Below the pieces are notes generated by a model. It had not been told where the DNA came from. It ran no database searches and worked only from the letters and a program-made list of their open reading frames with translations. The translations under genes and the position numbers were made by a program. Positions 57,433-64,000 of a DNA stretch of 64,000 nt are shown here, one piece after another. The stretch comes from Actinospineispora acaciae DSM 45401. GTDB taxonomy: Bacteria; Actinomycetota; Actinomycetes; Mycobacteriales; Pseudonocardiaceae. Position 1 is the stretch's first letter, and each line of letters starts with the position of its first letter. The DNA lies in contig NZ_JIAI01000001.1 in NCBI RefSeq assembly GCF_000620785.1, positions 1,860,001 through 1,924,000 on the forward strand, read 5' to 3'.

Positions 57433-57818
57433 GCCACCCCGCCCCGTCGGATGCTCGCCCCTCCTGCCAGGGCATCGACCTGGATCTCGTCGCCTGGCTG
57501 GTGCGGACCGCCGGCCTGGCGTGCGAGACCTACCGCGCGCGAGCGGGGGCGCTGGTCCGCGCGGGAACCGCTCACCGCTGGACCGCCACGCTCTCCTCCG
57601 ACCACACCGGACGGCTCTACCTGGGACCCGAGGATGCCGACGAGAGTGTCCCCGCGCGCCTCGCCAGCCGAGACGAACGCCAGATCGCGGCACTGATCGT
57701 CGCCCAGGCACGCCTGCGGGATCCGGGGCGAGCGCTGTCCTCCGACGAGATCGGGGCGCTCGGGCTTGCCGGGATGCTCGTGCCGGCGGACGCTAGCGGG
57801 TTCGGATGGTCGGGTTGA
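57429..57818 (+). CDS. Small protein of unknown function coupled to the Gre-like gene
   Basis: I do not recognise this 129-residue soluble protein. It has a helical N-terminal part (DLVAWLVRTAGLACETYRAR) and a middle SSDHTGRLYLGPED segment. It follows the Gre-like gene with an ATGA overlap, which suggests a joint function. Its 3' end overlaps the convergent lipoprotein gene by 26 bases. Confidence 0.7.
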   Translation: MSHPAPSDARPSCQGIDLDLVAWLVRTAGLACETYRARAGALVRAGTAHRWTATLSSDHTGRLYLGPEDADESVPARLASRDERQIAALIVAQARLRDPGRALSSDEIGALGLAGMLVPADASGFGWSG

Positions 57819-58980
57819 GGAACCGGTTGGTGGCGATGTCCTCGGCCTTGAGGTTCGGGCGGACTCGGGCGCCGTCGCGGGCGAGGATGGGTGCGAAGGT
57901 GTCGATGGTGGCCTGGACGCGGGCGGGGTCCATGCCGCCGAGTGGGCCGCTGGTGTCGTTGGCGATCACGCCGAGGCGTGTCATGGTTGCCGCCGCGTAG
58001 TCGGCCGCCTCGGGTGAGTAGGTCCAGCCGGTGTGGAAGGCGGCGACGGCGTCGACGATCAGTTTGTTGGTCGGGGCGGGGTTGGCCAGGTAGTCGAGCT
58101 GTGCGCGTTGGATGAGCGGGACCAGCCTGGTCAGGCAGGCGGACAGGGGTTCGAGGTCGGCGGTGCGTACGGACAGTGCCTCGGGGTAGACGCTGAAGCC
58201 GACGTCGGCGAGCAGTTGGTAGCGCACCGGCTTGCGCCAGGTCGTCAGCTCGTGTTGGTAGACGAACGGCTCGTTGGTGGCGAAGGCCTGTTGGGCGATG
58301 GTCGGGTCGGTCACGAACCGGACGGGCGAGCCGGTGTAGCCGGTGTCGACCTGCTCGGGCCTGACCAGGCCCTTGCCGGTCAGCAGCGCGGTGGCGGTGT
58401 TGCTCTGGGCCATCAAGACCTTGGCCCCTGCCCGGCCGATGTCGGCGGCGGTGTTCCAGTCCGGGTGGCTGGCCGGGTCCCACATCAGCGCCATCGGGCT
58501 CTTGGCCAGCGGCGCGACCACGGCGGTGACCGGCTGGCTGGTCGAGGTACCCGTCGCCAGGTCGGTGGCCACCGCGCCGAGCGTGATCGAGCGGTCCAGG
58601 TACATCTGGGCGGTGACGGTGGCGAACCCGACGGCGGCGCCGCCGGGCCGGATCTCGATGCGGACCCCGGTGTCCTTGCCGCCGGCCACCAATGGGCCGC
58701 TGATCCGCTTGCGGGCGGCGTCGATCGTGTATCCGGGGCCGACCAGTTGGTACGTCGCGGCGTGCTCGGCCTCCGGCTCCCAGGCCTGCTGGACGACCAC
58801 CGTCGCGGGGCAGACGTCCGAGAGCCGTTCGTCCCCGGTGGCGGCCGGCAGTCGCGGGGCGGCCGGCGCGGGCGGTGCGGGCGCCCCCGAACAGCCGGCC
58901 ACGGCGGCGCACAGCAACACCGCCAGCGCGGCGGCGATACGCACCGGCGTCGGCCCCTCGGCACCTTGGTCAGCGGTCAC
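57793..58980 (-). CDS. Substrate-binding lipoprotein, THI5/NMT1-like
   Basis: The 395-residue protein has a lipoprotein signal (LAVLLCAAVAGC with the lipobox Cys in AGC) and a periplasmic-binding fold resembling nitrate/sulfonate/pyrimidine-precursor binding proteins. No permease or ATPase is adjacent, but an ABC importer operon of the same family begins at 60188 on the other strand. GTG 58980 overlaps the stop of the DUF574 gene (GTGA), so both are co-expressed. The ligand is unknown. Confidence 0.78.
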   Translation of the reverse strand: MTADQGAEGPTPVRIAAALAVLLCAAVAGCSGAPAPPAPAAPRLPAATGDERLSDVCPATVVVQQAWEPEAEHAATYQLVGPGYTIDAARKRISGPLVAGGKDTGVRIEIRPGGAAVGFATVTAQMYLDRSITLGAVATDLATGTSTSQPVTAVVAPLAKSPMALMWDPASHPDWNTAADIGRAGAKVLMAQSNTATALLTGKGLVRPEQVDTGYTGSPVRFVTDPTIAQQAFATNEPFVYQHELTTWRKPVRYQLLADVGFSVYPEALSVRTADLEPLSACLTRLVPLIQRAQLDYLANPAPTNKLIVDAVAAFHTGWTYSPEAADYAAATMTRLGVIANDTSGPLGGMDPARVQATIDTFAPILARDGARVRPNLKAEDIATNRFLNPTIRTR

Positions 58981-59798
58981 GGCTTTCGTCCCACCCCTCC
59001 CGTCTGGCCCTCGAGCGGCACCACGTCGCCCAGCTCAGGGGCGTCCGGCCGCCAGAGCGTGATGGGCACCAGGCCGGGGTCCACCATCTCCAGCCCGTCG
59101 AAGCGCCTGCGGATCTCGGCGATGGGCTGTGGGATGTAGGGCAGTGCACCCGTCGACCTGTAGCCCTCGCAGATCGCCACGTACTCGGGATCGAGGTCGT
59201 TGCCTTCGGTGTGGGCGAGGTAGCTGCCCGACGGCACCGCATCCATCACTCGCGCCACGATCGACCGTGCCGTCTCGAAGTCGCCGATGTGGCCGAGCAC
59301 GCCCATGAACATGACGGTGATCGGCTCGTTGAAGTTCAACACGTTCCGCGCTTCAGAAATGATCAGATCGGGGTCGCGGGCGTCCGCATCGATGTAGGCG
59401 GTGACGCCTTCGGGTGTGGTGTTTGTCAACAGCGCCCGGGCATGCGCGAGGACGATCGGGTCGTTGTCGACATACACGATCCGCGCGTCCGGTATGATCG
59501 ACTGGGCTATCTCGTGAGTGTTTTGCATGGTCGGCAGCCCGGTGCCGATATCCAGGAACTGACGAATCCCGGCCTCACCGGCCAGGTAGCGCACCACCCG
59601 GATGAGAAACTCCCGGGACTGCCTCGCCACGGTACGCATGTCGAACAGCTCGAGAGCGGCGTCACCAGCCTCTTTGTCGACCGGATAGTAGTCCTTGCCG
59701 CCCATCCAGTAGTTCCAGACGCGCGCCGCGCCGGGGACGTCATACCTGATCTCACCGTTCGGCGTGGGGTCCAGCTCGCCGTGCCGCGGACCGGCCAC
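58977..59798 (-). CDS. DUF574 SAM-dependent methyltransferase (second)
   Basis: About 273 residues with ARVWNYWMGGKDYYPVDKEAG, FLDIGTGLPTMQNTHEIA and YVDNDPIVLAHARALL, a close paralogue of the gene at 47192-48001. GTG 59798 has GAGG 5 bases upstream; the longer version from 59843 is less likely. Its codon choice includes more A/T-ending codons than its neighbours, so it may be a later arrival. It is co-transcribed with the lipoprotein gene downstream. Confidence 0.9.
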   Translation of the reverse strand: MAGPRHGELDPTPNGEIRYDVPGAARVWNYWMGGKDYYPVDKEAGDAALELFDMRTVARQSREFLIRVVRYLAGEAGIRQFLDIGTGLPTMQNTHEIAQSIIPDARIVYVDNDPIVLAHARALLTNTTPEGVTAYIDADARDPDLIISEARNVLNFNEPITVMFMGVLGHIGDFETARSIVARVMDAVPSGSYLAHTEGNDLDPEYVAICEGYRSTGALPYIPQPIAEIRRRFDGLEMVDPGLVPITLWRPDAPELGDVVPLEGQTGGVGRKP

Positions 59799-60187
59799 CT
59801 GACCCTCACCTTCGCACGAATACGACGAAAGCCTATACCACATTCGTGATCGACAAATGCCGCCCCGGCGGCGCTCCCCGCAAACCCGGGAAATATCTCC
59901 TATATCACCCGGTCGGGCGCCACCGGGGAAAGAGTCCTATTGTGCGACTCACTCGAACCCGATTTCTCGTGACGGGTCCGGCCTTTCATTTCCTTGGCCG
60001 CGGCGGAGGCCGGAACCCTTCCGGCAGGACCAGCGGTGACGCTGGGTAACGTCCGGCCACGCCCCAGGCCCGTGCGGGAACGATCTTGAGCTGCCTTACC
60101 GGCCACCGACCGACCGTTGCAAGATTTTATCAAATCTGCTTCCATCAAATATCCGGAGCGCCAGTTGCCTCGTCAACGGGAGCCGAT
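59799..60187. other. Intergenic region before the ABC importer operon
   Basis: This 389-base divergent gap is AT-richer than average (for example ATATCTCCTATATC near 59892). It holds GGGTAA at 60044-60049, but no GTKT lies 15 bases before it. Near the operon start are the inverted repeat at 60122-60137 and two ATCAAAT direct repeats. I see no gene in it. Confidence 0.5.
60122..60137. promoter_or_regulatory. Inverted repeat AGATTT-N4-AAATCT before the importer operon
   Basis: Perfect 6-base arms with a 4-base spacer. ATCAAAT (60129-60135 and 60144-60150) is repeated at a 15-base period across it. TTGCAA overlaps its left edge, so a repressor here would affect transcription of the ABC operon. 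Confidence 0.4.
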
Positions 60188-61231
60188 GTGCAGATCACCA
60201 CCAGACGGCATGCACTGCTCGCCGGGATCACCGCCGCGGCACTCGCGGCCACCGGCTGTACCTCGGGCGGCGCGAACCCGGCGCCCGGATCCGCGCCGGC
60301 GAACCTCACCCCCGTCACTGTGCAGCTGGACTACATCCCCAGCGGCCAGTACGGGGCGTTCTTCCTGGCCCAGACCAGGGGCTTCTACTCCGAGGCCGGC
60401 CTCGACGTCAAGATCGTCCCGGGCCAGGGCACCGCCCAGGTGGTGCAGCGGATCCAGGCGGGCGCGGCGCAGATCGGGTTCACCGACCTCATCGCGGTGG
60501 CCAGCAGCCGCGCCCAGAACGCCAAGGTCAAGATGATCGCGCCGATCTACCAGAAGCCGCCGTACGTGATCGACACCCTCCAGTCCGGCGCCAACGTCAC
60601 CGACCTCCGCCAGCTGTCCGGGCTCACCATCGGCACCGGCGCCGGCAGCTTCAGCCCGAACGTCATCAGGGGCGTCATGCGCGCCGCCGGGCTGGACCCG
60701 AGCGGCGTCCGGTTCACCAACATCGACCCGTCCACCAAGAACGCCCTGCTGCTGCAGGGGAAGGTCCCGGCGATCGAGACGTTCATGACCACCGAGGTGT
60801 CGCTGAAGGCGTCCGCCGGGGACACGAAGCTGTCCTCGCTGGTCCTCGGCGACCACGGCCTGAGCCTGTACTCCAACGGCCTGGTCGCCACCGACGACTA
60901 CCTGGCCACCCACGGTGACGTGGTCAGGAAGTTCGTCGCGGCGACCCTGAAGGGCTGGCAGGCCGCCGCCCAGGACCCCGGCGCGGCGCGCGACGCCGTC
61001 CTGGCCGCGCAGCCCGCGCTGGACCCCGACGTCAGCCTGGACATGGTCCGGGTGGTGAACGGCCTCGCCGTCACCCCGTACACCAGGACCCACGGCCTCG
61101 GCGCGATCGACCCGGAGGAGATGCGGCGCTCCTACGACTTCATCCGGCGCAACCTCGGGCTGGACGGCCTGCCGCCCGTCGCCGACCTCTACTCCGCCGA
61201 CTTCCTGCCCACCACCCCGGTGATGCCGTGA
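60188..61231 (+). CDS. ABC importer substrate-binding lipoprotein, THI5/NMT1-like
   Basis: About 347 residues. The N-terminus has a twin-arginine-like TTRRHALLAGITAAALAATGC signal that ends in a lipobox Cys. The mature protein fits the NMT1/SsuA-type binding fold (VQLDYIPSGQYGAFFLAQTRG and GFYSEAGLDVKIVPGQGT), used for hydroxymethylpyrimidine precursors, sulfonates or nitrate. GTG 60188 has GGGAG 5 bases upstream; longer frames lack support. It is the first gene of the importer operon. Confidence 0.9.
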   Translation: MQITTRRHALLAGITAAALAATGCTSGGANPAPGSAPANLTPVTVQLDYIPSGQYGAFFLAQTRGFYSEAGLDVKIVPGQGTAQVVQRIQAGAAQIGFTDLIAVASSRAQNAKVKMIAPIYQKPPYVIDTLQSGANVTDLRQLSGLTIGTGAGSFSPNVIRGVMRAAGLDPSGVRFTNIDPSTKNALLLQGKVPAIETFMTTEVSLKASAGDTKLSSLVLGDHGLSLYSNGLVATDDYLATHGDVVRKFVAATLKGWQAAAQDPGAARDAVLAAQPALDPDVSLDMVRVVNGLAVTPYTRTHGLGAIDPEEMRRSYDFIRRNLGLDGLPPVADLYSADFLPTTPVMP

Positions 61232-62004
61232 TGAGCACGCCGCTGATCGAGGCGCGCGGGGTCAGCAAGACCTTCGCGGGCGGGGGCGGCGAGCCGCTCA
61301 AGGCCGTCGACGAGGTCGACTTCGAGGTCCGCGCCGGCGAGCTGGTCGCGTTGCTCGGCCCGAGCGGCTGCGGGAAGACCACGCTGATGCGGGTGCTCGC
61401 CGGGCTGGAACCGCTCACCACCGGCGAGATCCGCATCGACGGCGCACCCGCGAGCGGCCCGCGCCCCGACTTCGGCATGGTCTTCCAGAGCCCCACGCTG
61501 ATGCCGTGGCGCTCGGTCTTCGACAACGTCATGTACCCGATGGAGGTGCTGCGCCGGCACCGCTCGGCGGCCGCCCGCGCGCGGGTGAGAGCCCTGCTGG
61601 AGTCGGTCGGGCTCGGCGGGTTCGAGCGGCACCTGCCCGCGCAGCTCTCCGGCGGCATGCAGCAGCGGGTCGCGCTGTGCCGGGCGTTGGTGCACGAGCC
61701 CGCGCTGCTGCTGATGGACGAGCCGTTCGGCGCGCTCGACGAGCTCACCCGGTTGCAGCTCAACGACCTGCTGCTGGAGCTGCGCCGCGCGAGCGGCACC
61801 ACGATCGTGTTCGTCACGCACAGCATCCCCGAGGCGGTGTACCTGTCCGACCGGGTGCTCGTGTTCAGCGCCCGGCCGTGCCACATCGACCGGGAGATCG
61901 CGGTCGACATCGCCTACCCGCGCTCGCTGGGCGTTCGGCACACCGCCGTGTTCAACGACCTGGAGCGCGAGGCCGAACGCGCGCTCGGGCTGGAGCGGGC
62001 ATGA
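61231..62004 (+). CDS. ABC importer ATP-binding protein (SsuB/TauB type)
   Basis: About 257 residues with Walker A GPSGCGKTT, a Q-loop FQSPTLMPWRS, signature LSGGMQQRVALCRAL and Walker B LLLMDEPFGALD. The Q-loop and length match nitrate/sulfonate/taurine-type importers. The start is ATG 61231, overlapping the stop of the binding protein gene (TGATG), or GTG 61228. It is translationally coupled on both sides. Confidence 0.95.
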   Translation: MSTPLIEARGVSKTFAGGGGEPLKAVDEVDFEVRAGELVALLGPSGCGKTTLMRVLAGLEPLTTGEIRIDGAPASGPRPDFGMVFQSPTLMPWRSVFDNVMYPMEVLRRHRSAAARARVRALLESVGLGGFERHLPAQLSGGMQQRVALCRALVHEPALLLMDEPFGALDELTRLQLNDLLLELRRASGTTIVFVTHSIPEAVYLSDRVLVFSARPCHIDREIAVDIAYPRSLGVRHTAVFNDLEREAERALGLERA

Positions 62005-62783
62005 GCGTCACGACCCGCCGGCGGCCGCTGCGTGACCTGGCCTTCCCGCTCGGCACCCTGGTCGGCCTGATCGCGCTCTGGCAGGGCTACGTGCGGCTCT
62101 TCGGCGTCTCGCCGGTCGTGCTGCCCGCCCCGACGGCGGTCGCGGACGTGCTCACCGCGCGCCAGGCGCTGCTGCTGTCCTCGACGGTGACCACGCTGAC
62201 CGAGTCCCTGTCCGGTTTCGCGCTCGCGACGGCGGTCGCGGTGCCGGTCGCGGCGGCGATCACGTTCTCGCCGGTGCTGCGCCGCACCATCTACCCGCTG
62301 CTGCTCGCCTCCGAGTCGGTGCCCAAGCTGGCGCTGGCGCCGGTCGTGCTGCTGTGGCTGGGCTACGGAGAGCAGACCCGCATCGCCGTGTCCGCCATCG
62401 TCGCGCTGTTCCCGATCATCATCGCCACCTCGCTCGGGCTCGGCTCAACCCCGAAGGAGCTGCTGGAGCTGAGCCGGTCGCTGAACGCCTCCCGGTGGCA
62501 CACCTTCCGGACCATCCGGTTCCGCCACGCGCTGCCGAGCTTCTTCGGCGGGCTCAAGATCGCCGTGGGGCTGTCCATCGTGGGCGCGGTGATCGGTGAG
62601 TTCATCGGGTCCGACAAGGGGCTCGGCTACCTGGTGCTGGCCGCGACCTCGCAGTCCCGGGGCGACCTGGCCTTCGCCGCCCTCACCTGCCTGGCCGTCC
62701 TGGGCATCGTGCTGTTCGGGCTGGTCAGCCTGGTCGAGCGGTGGGCGACACCGTGGGCGCCGCGAACCGGGGACCTCAGGTGA
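62001..62783 (+). CDS. ABC importer permease (SsuC/TauC type)
   Basis: The 260-residue protein has about six membrane segments and the BPD-type EAA loop ELLELSRSLNASRWHTFRTI. It forms the channel for the importer. ATG 62001 overlaps the ATPase stop by 4 bases (ATGA). The stop overlaps the Ldh start. Confidence 0.94.
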   Translation: MSVTTRRRPLRDLAFPLGTLVGLIALWQGYVRLFGVSPVVLPAPTAVADVLTARQALLLSSTVTTLTESLSGFALATAVAVPVAAAITFSPVLRRTIYPLLLASESVPKLALAPVVLLWLGYGEQTRIAVSAIVALFPIIIATSLGLGSTPKELLELSRSLNASRWHTFRTIRFRHALPSFFGGLKIAVGLSIVGAVIGEFIGSDKGLGYLVLAATSQSRGDLAFAALTCLAVLGIVLFGLVSLVERWATPWAPRTGDLR

Positions 62784-63844
62784 CGACGGTGTCCGCCGGC
62801 GAGCTGGAGAAGCTGGTCCTCGCCATCTTCGCCGCCGCCGGGTTCGGCACCGAGGACGCCGCCGAGATCGCCCGCGCGCTGGTCGACGCCGACCTGCGCG
62901 GGCTGCCTTCGCACGGCGTGATGCTGGTGCCCATGTACCTGGCCCGGCTGCGGGCGGGCACCGTCCGGCGCGGCGGCGGGGCCGCCGAGATCGTCAGCGA
63001 CGCGGGCGGGCTGGTCGTGCTGGACGCGGGCAACGCGCTGGGTCAGCTCACCAGCGCGCGGGCGGTCGACCTCGCCGTCGGCAGGGCGCGGCGGTTCGGG
63101 ATCGGCGCGGTCGCCGTCCGCAACGCGATGCACTTCGGCGCCGCCGGCTACTGGGCCGCGCGCGCGGTCGCCGGCGGATGCGTGGGCGTCGCCATGTCCA
63201 ACACCCGGCCGATGATGCCCGCCCCCGGCGGCGCGACTCCGGTGGTGGGCAACAACCCGGTCGCGGTCGCGGTGCCCGTCGACGACGGCCTCCCCCTCGA
63301 GTTCGACATGGCGACCTCCGAGGCGGCGCTGGGCAAGATCCGCCTGGCGCACGCCGAGAACCGGCCCATCCCGGACGGCTGGGCCACCGACGCGGCCGGG
63401 TCGCCGACCACCGACGCGGGCGAGGCGATCGGCGGGATGCTGCTGCCGGCCGGCGGGCCGAAGGGGTTCGGGCTGGCGCTGATGATCGACCTGCTGACCG
63501 GCGTGCTCGGCGGGGGTGGGTTCGGCGCCTCGGTCCGGCCGCTCTACGCCGAGCTGGACCGTCCGAACAACTGCGCCCACCTGTTCGTCGCGATCGACCC
63601 CCGCGCCGCGGTGCCCGGCTTCCCGGAGCGGGCCGGCGAGCTCGCCCGGTTCGTGCGTTCCTCGCCGACGGCCCCGGGCGCCGCGCCGGTCCGGACGCCG
63701 GGCATGGCCAAGCAGCACACCCTCGTCCGGCGGCACGCGACGGGGATACCGGTCCCGGCCAGCACCCTCGACGCGCTCCGCGCCGAGGCGGCCGGGCTCG
63801 GCCTGGCCTGGGAGCTCACCCTCGACAGCGAAGGATCACCGTGA
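62780..63844 (+). CDS. Ldh2-family malate/L-lactate-type dehydrogenase
   Basis: The 354-residue protein has the Ldh2 (YlbC/ComC/Mdh-like) features: GLPSHGVML near residue 50, VAVRNAMHFGAAGYW, SNTRPMMPAPGG and LEFDMATSEAALGK, with NAD(P) binding in the centre. Members reduce 2-oxoacids or ureidoglycolate-like acids. GTG 62780 overlaps the permease stop (GTGA). Its presence inside an importer operon suggests it acts on the imported compound or a product of it. Confidence 0.9.
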   Translation: MTTVSAGELEKLVLAIFAAAGFGTEDAAEIARALVDADLRGLPSHGVMLVPMYLARLRAGTVRRGGGAAEIVSDAGGLVVLDAGNALGQLTSARAVDLAVGRARRFGIGAVAVRNAMHFGAAGYWAARAVAGGCVGVAMSNTRPMMPAPGGATPVVGNNPVAVAVPVDDGLPLEFDMATSEAALGKIRLAHAENRPIPDGWATDAAGSPTTDAGEAIGGMLLPAGGPKGFGLALMIDLLTGVLGGGGFGASVRPLYAELDRPNNCAHLFVAIDPRAAVPGFPERAGELARFVRSSPTAPGAAPVRTPGMAKQHTLVRRHATGIPVPASTLDALRAEAAGLGLAWELTLDSEGSP

Positions 63845-64000
63845 TGGCCAAGACCGAGATACGCACGGCCAAGCTGCGCACCCCGCCGGGGGTGTTCTCG
63901 CAGGCGACGGTGGTCGGCGCCACCGGGCGGCTGCTGTTCATCTCCGGCATGACCGCCAGGCGGGCGGACGGCACGATCGCCGGCGTCGGCGACATGCGCG
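63844..64000 (+). CDS. RidA family protein (3' end cut by window)
   Basis: The first 52 residues (KLRTPPGVFSQATVVGATGR, then LLFISGMTARRADGTI) match the RidA/YjgF start, with the strand and turn that precede the active-site pocket. RidA proteins hydrolyse reactive enamines or imines to 2-oxoacids, which fits a 2-oxoacid dehydrogenase next to it. The ATG at 63844 overlaps the Ldh stop; GTG 63841 is possible. The rest, including the conserved Arg, is outside the window. Confidence 0.85.
   Translation, partial: MAKTEIRTAKLRTPPGVFSQATVVGATGRLLFISGMTARRADGTIAGVGDMR

Noticed and set aside
60044..60049. GGGTAA in front of the importer operon as another SigB-type promoter
   Set aside because: The bases 15 upstream read CAGG, not GTKT, and the distance to the start is about 140 bases.

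Overview
The window is very GC-rich, densely packed DNA with GTG and TTG starts, many 4-base ATGA/GTGA gene overlaps, DUF574-type SAM methyltransferases, an RsdA-like anti-sigma factor, an actinobacterial gas-vesicle cluster and PadR, TetR and PucR regulators. Together these point to a filamentous actinomycete. A member of the Pseudonocardiales is my inference; nothing in the sequence fixes the genus. I saw no rRNA, tRNA, CRISPR array, prophage or complete insertion sequence.

Layout. 1-5.9 kb: a cut TetR gene, a GlcD-type FAD oxidase, a creatininase-family hydrolase, a LysR regulator with a divergent CynX-type exporter, and a dienelactone hydrolase. 5.9-18.5 kb: one long minus-strand block. 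Read from its promoter end it has a small protein, a DUF2231-Rieske protein, an acyl-CoA dehydrogenase-like protein, a PIG-L deacetylase/methyltransferase fusion and a glycosyltransferase. After these come SWIM, DUF5691, MoxR-type AAA+, DUF5682 and VWA genes, all joined by 4-base overlaps, and then a membrane-anchored matrixin-like protease. 18.5-31.9 kb: a stress-type region with a small membrane protein, an MFS exporter, a truncated SDR, an Orn/Lys/Arg decarboxylase-family enzyme, a patatin, a damaged gas-vesicle operon, Ppx/GppA, an XRE regulator with two small Cys/His proteins, a group 2 sigma factor, a secreted protein and an AI-2E-type transporter. Six sites with the same GTKT-N15-GGGTA architecture (SigB/SigF-like) lie here, each just upstream of a start codon.

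31.9-44.6 kb: an STAS protein followed by a catabolic region with two FAD aromatic hydroxylases, a quinone oxidoreductase, PadR and two TetR regulators, an SPW membrane protein, an MBL hydrolase, a three-subunit molybdenum hydroxylase and an enolase-superfamily enzyme. The region carries several palindromic operators and closes with a strong hairpin terminator. 44.7-57.8 kb: an MraY gene outside the division cluster, an RsdA-like anti-sigma factor, a DUF574 methyltransferase, a giant single-chain acyl-CoA carboxylase with a eukaryote-like layout, a PucR regulator, a DksA/TraR-type zinc-finger protein, a D-amino-acid dehydrogenase-like oxidase, a minimal GreA-like factor and a small unknown protein. 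57.8-64 kb: a THI5/NMT1-type lipoprotein with a second DUF574 methyltransferase, then an ABC importer operon (binding lipoprotein, ATPase, permease) that continues into an Ldh2-family dehydrogenase and a RidA gene cut by the window end.

The most unusual items are the SWIM-DUF5691-MoxR-DUF5682-VWA system, the PIG-L/methyltransferase operon upstream of it, the shared stress-promoter set, the gvpL-gvpK deletion joint, the XRE-linked Cys/His protein pair and the eukaryote-like carboxylase.
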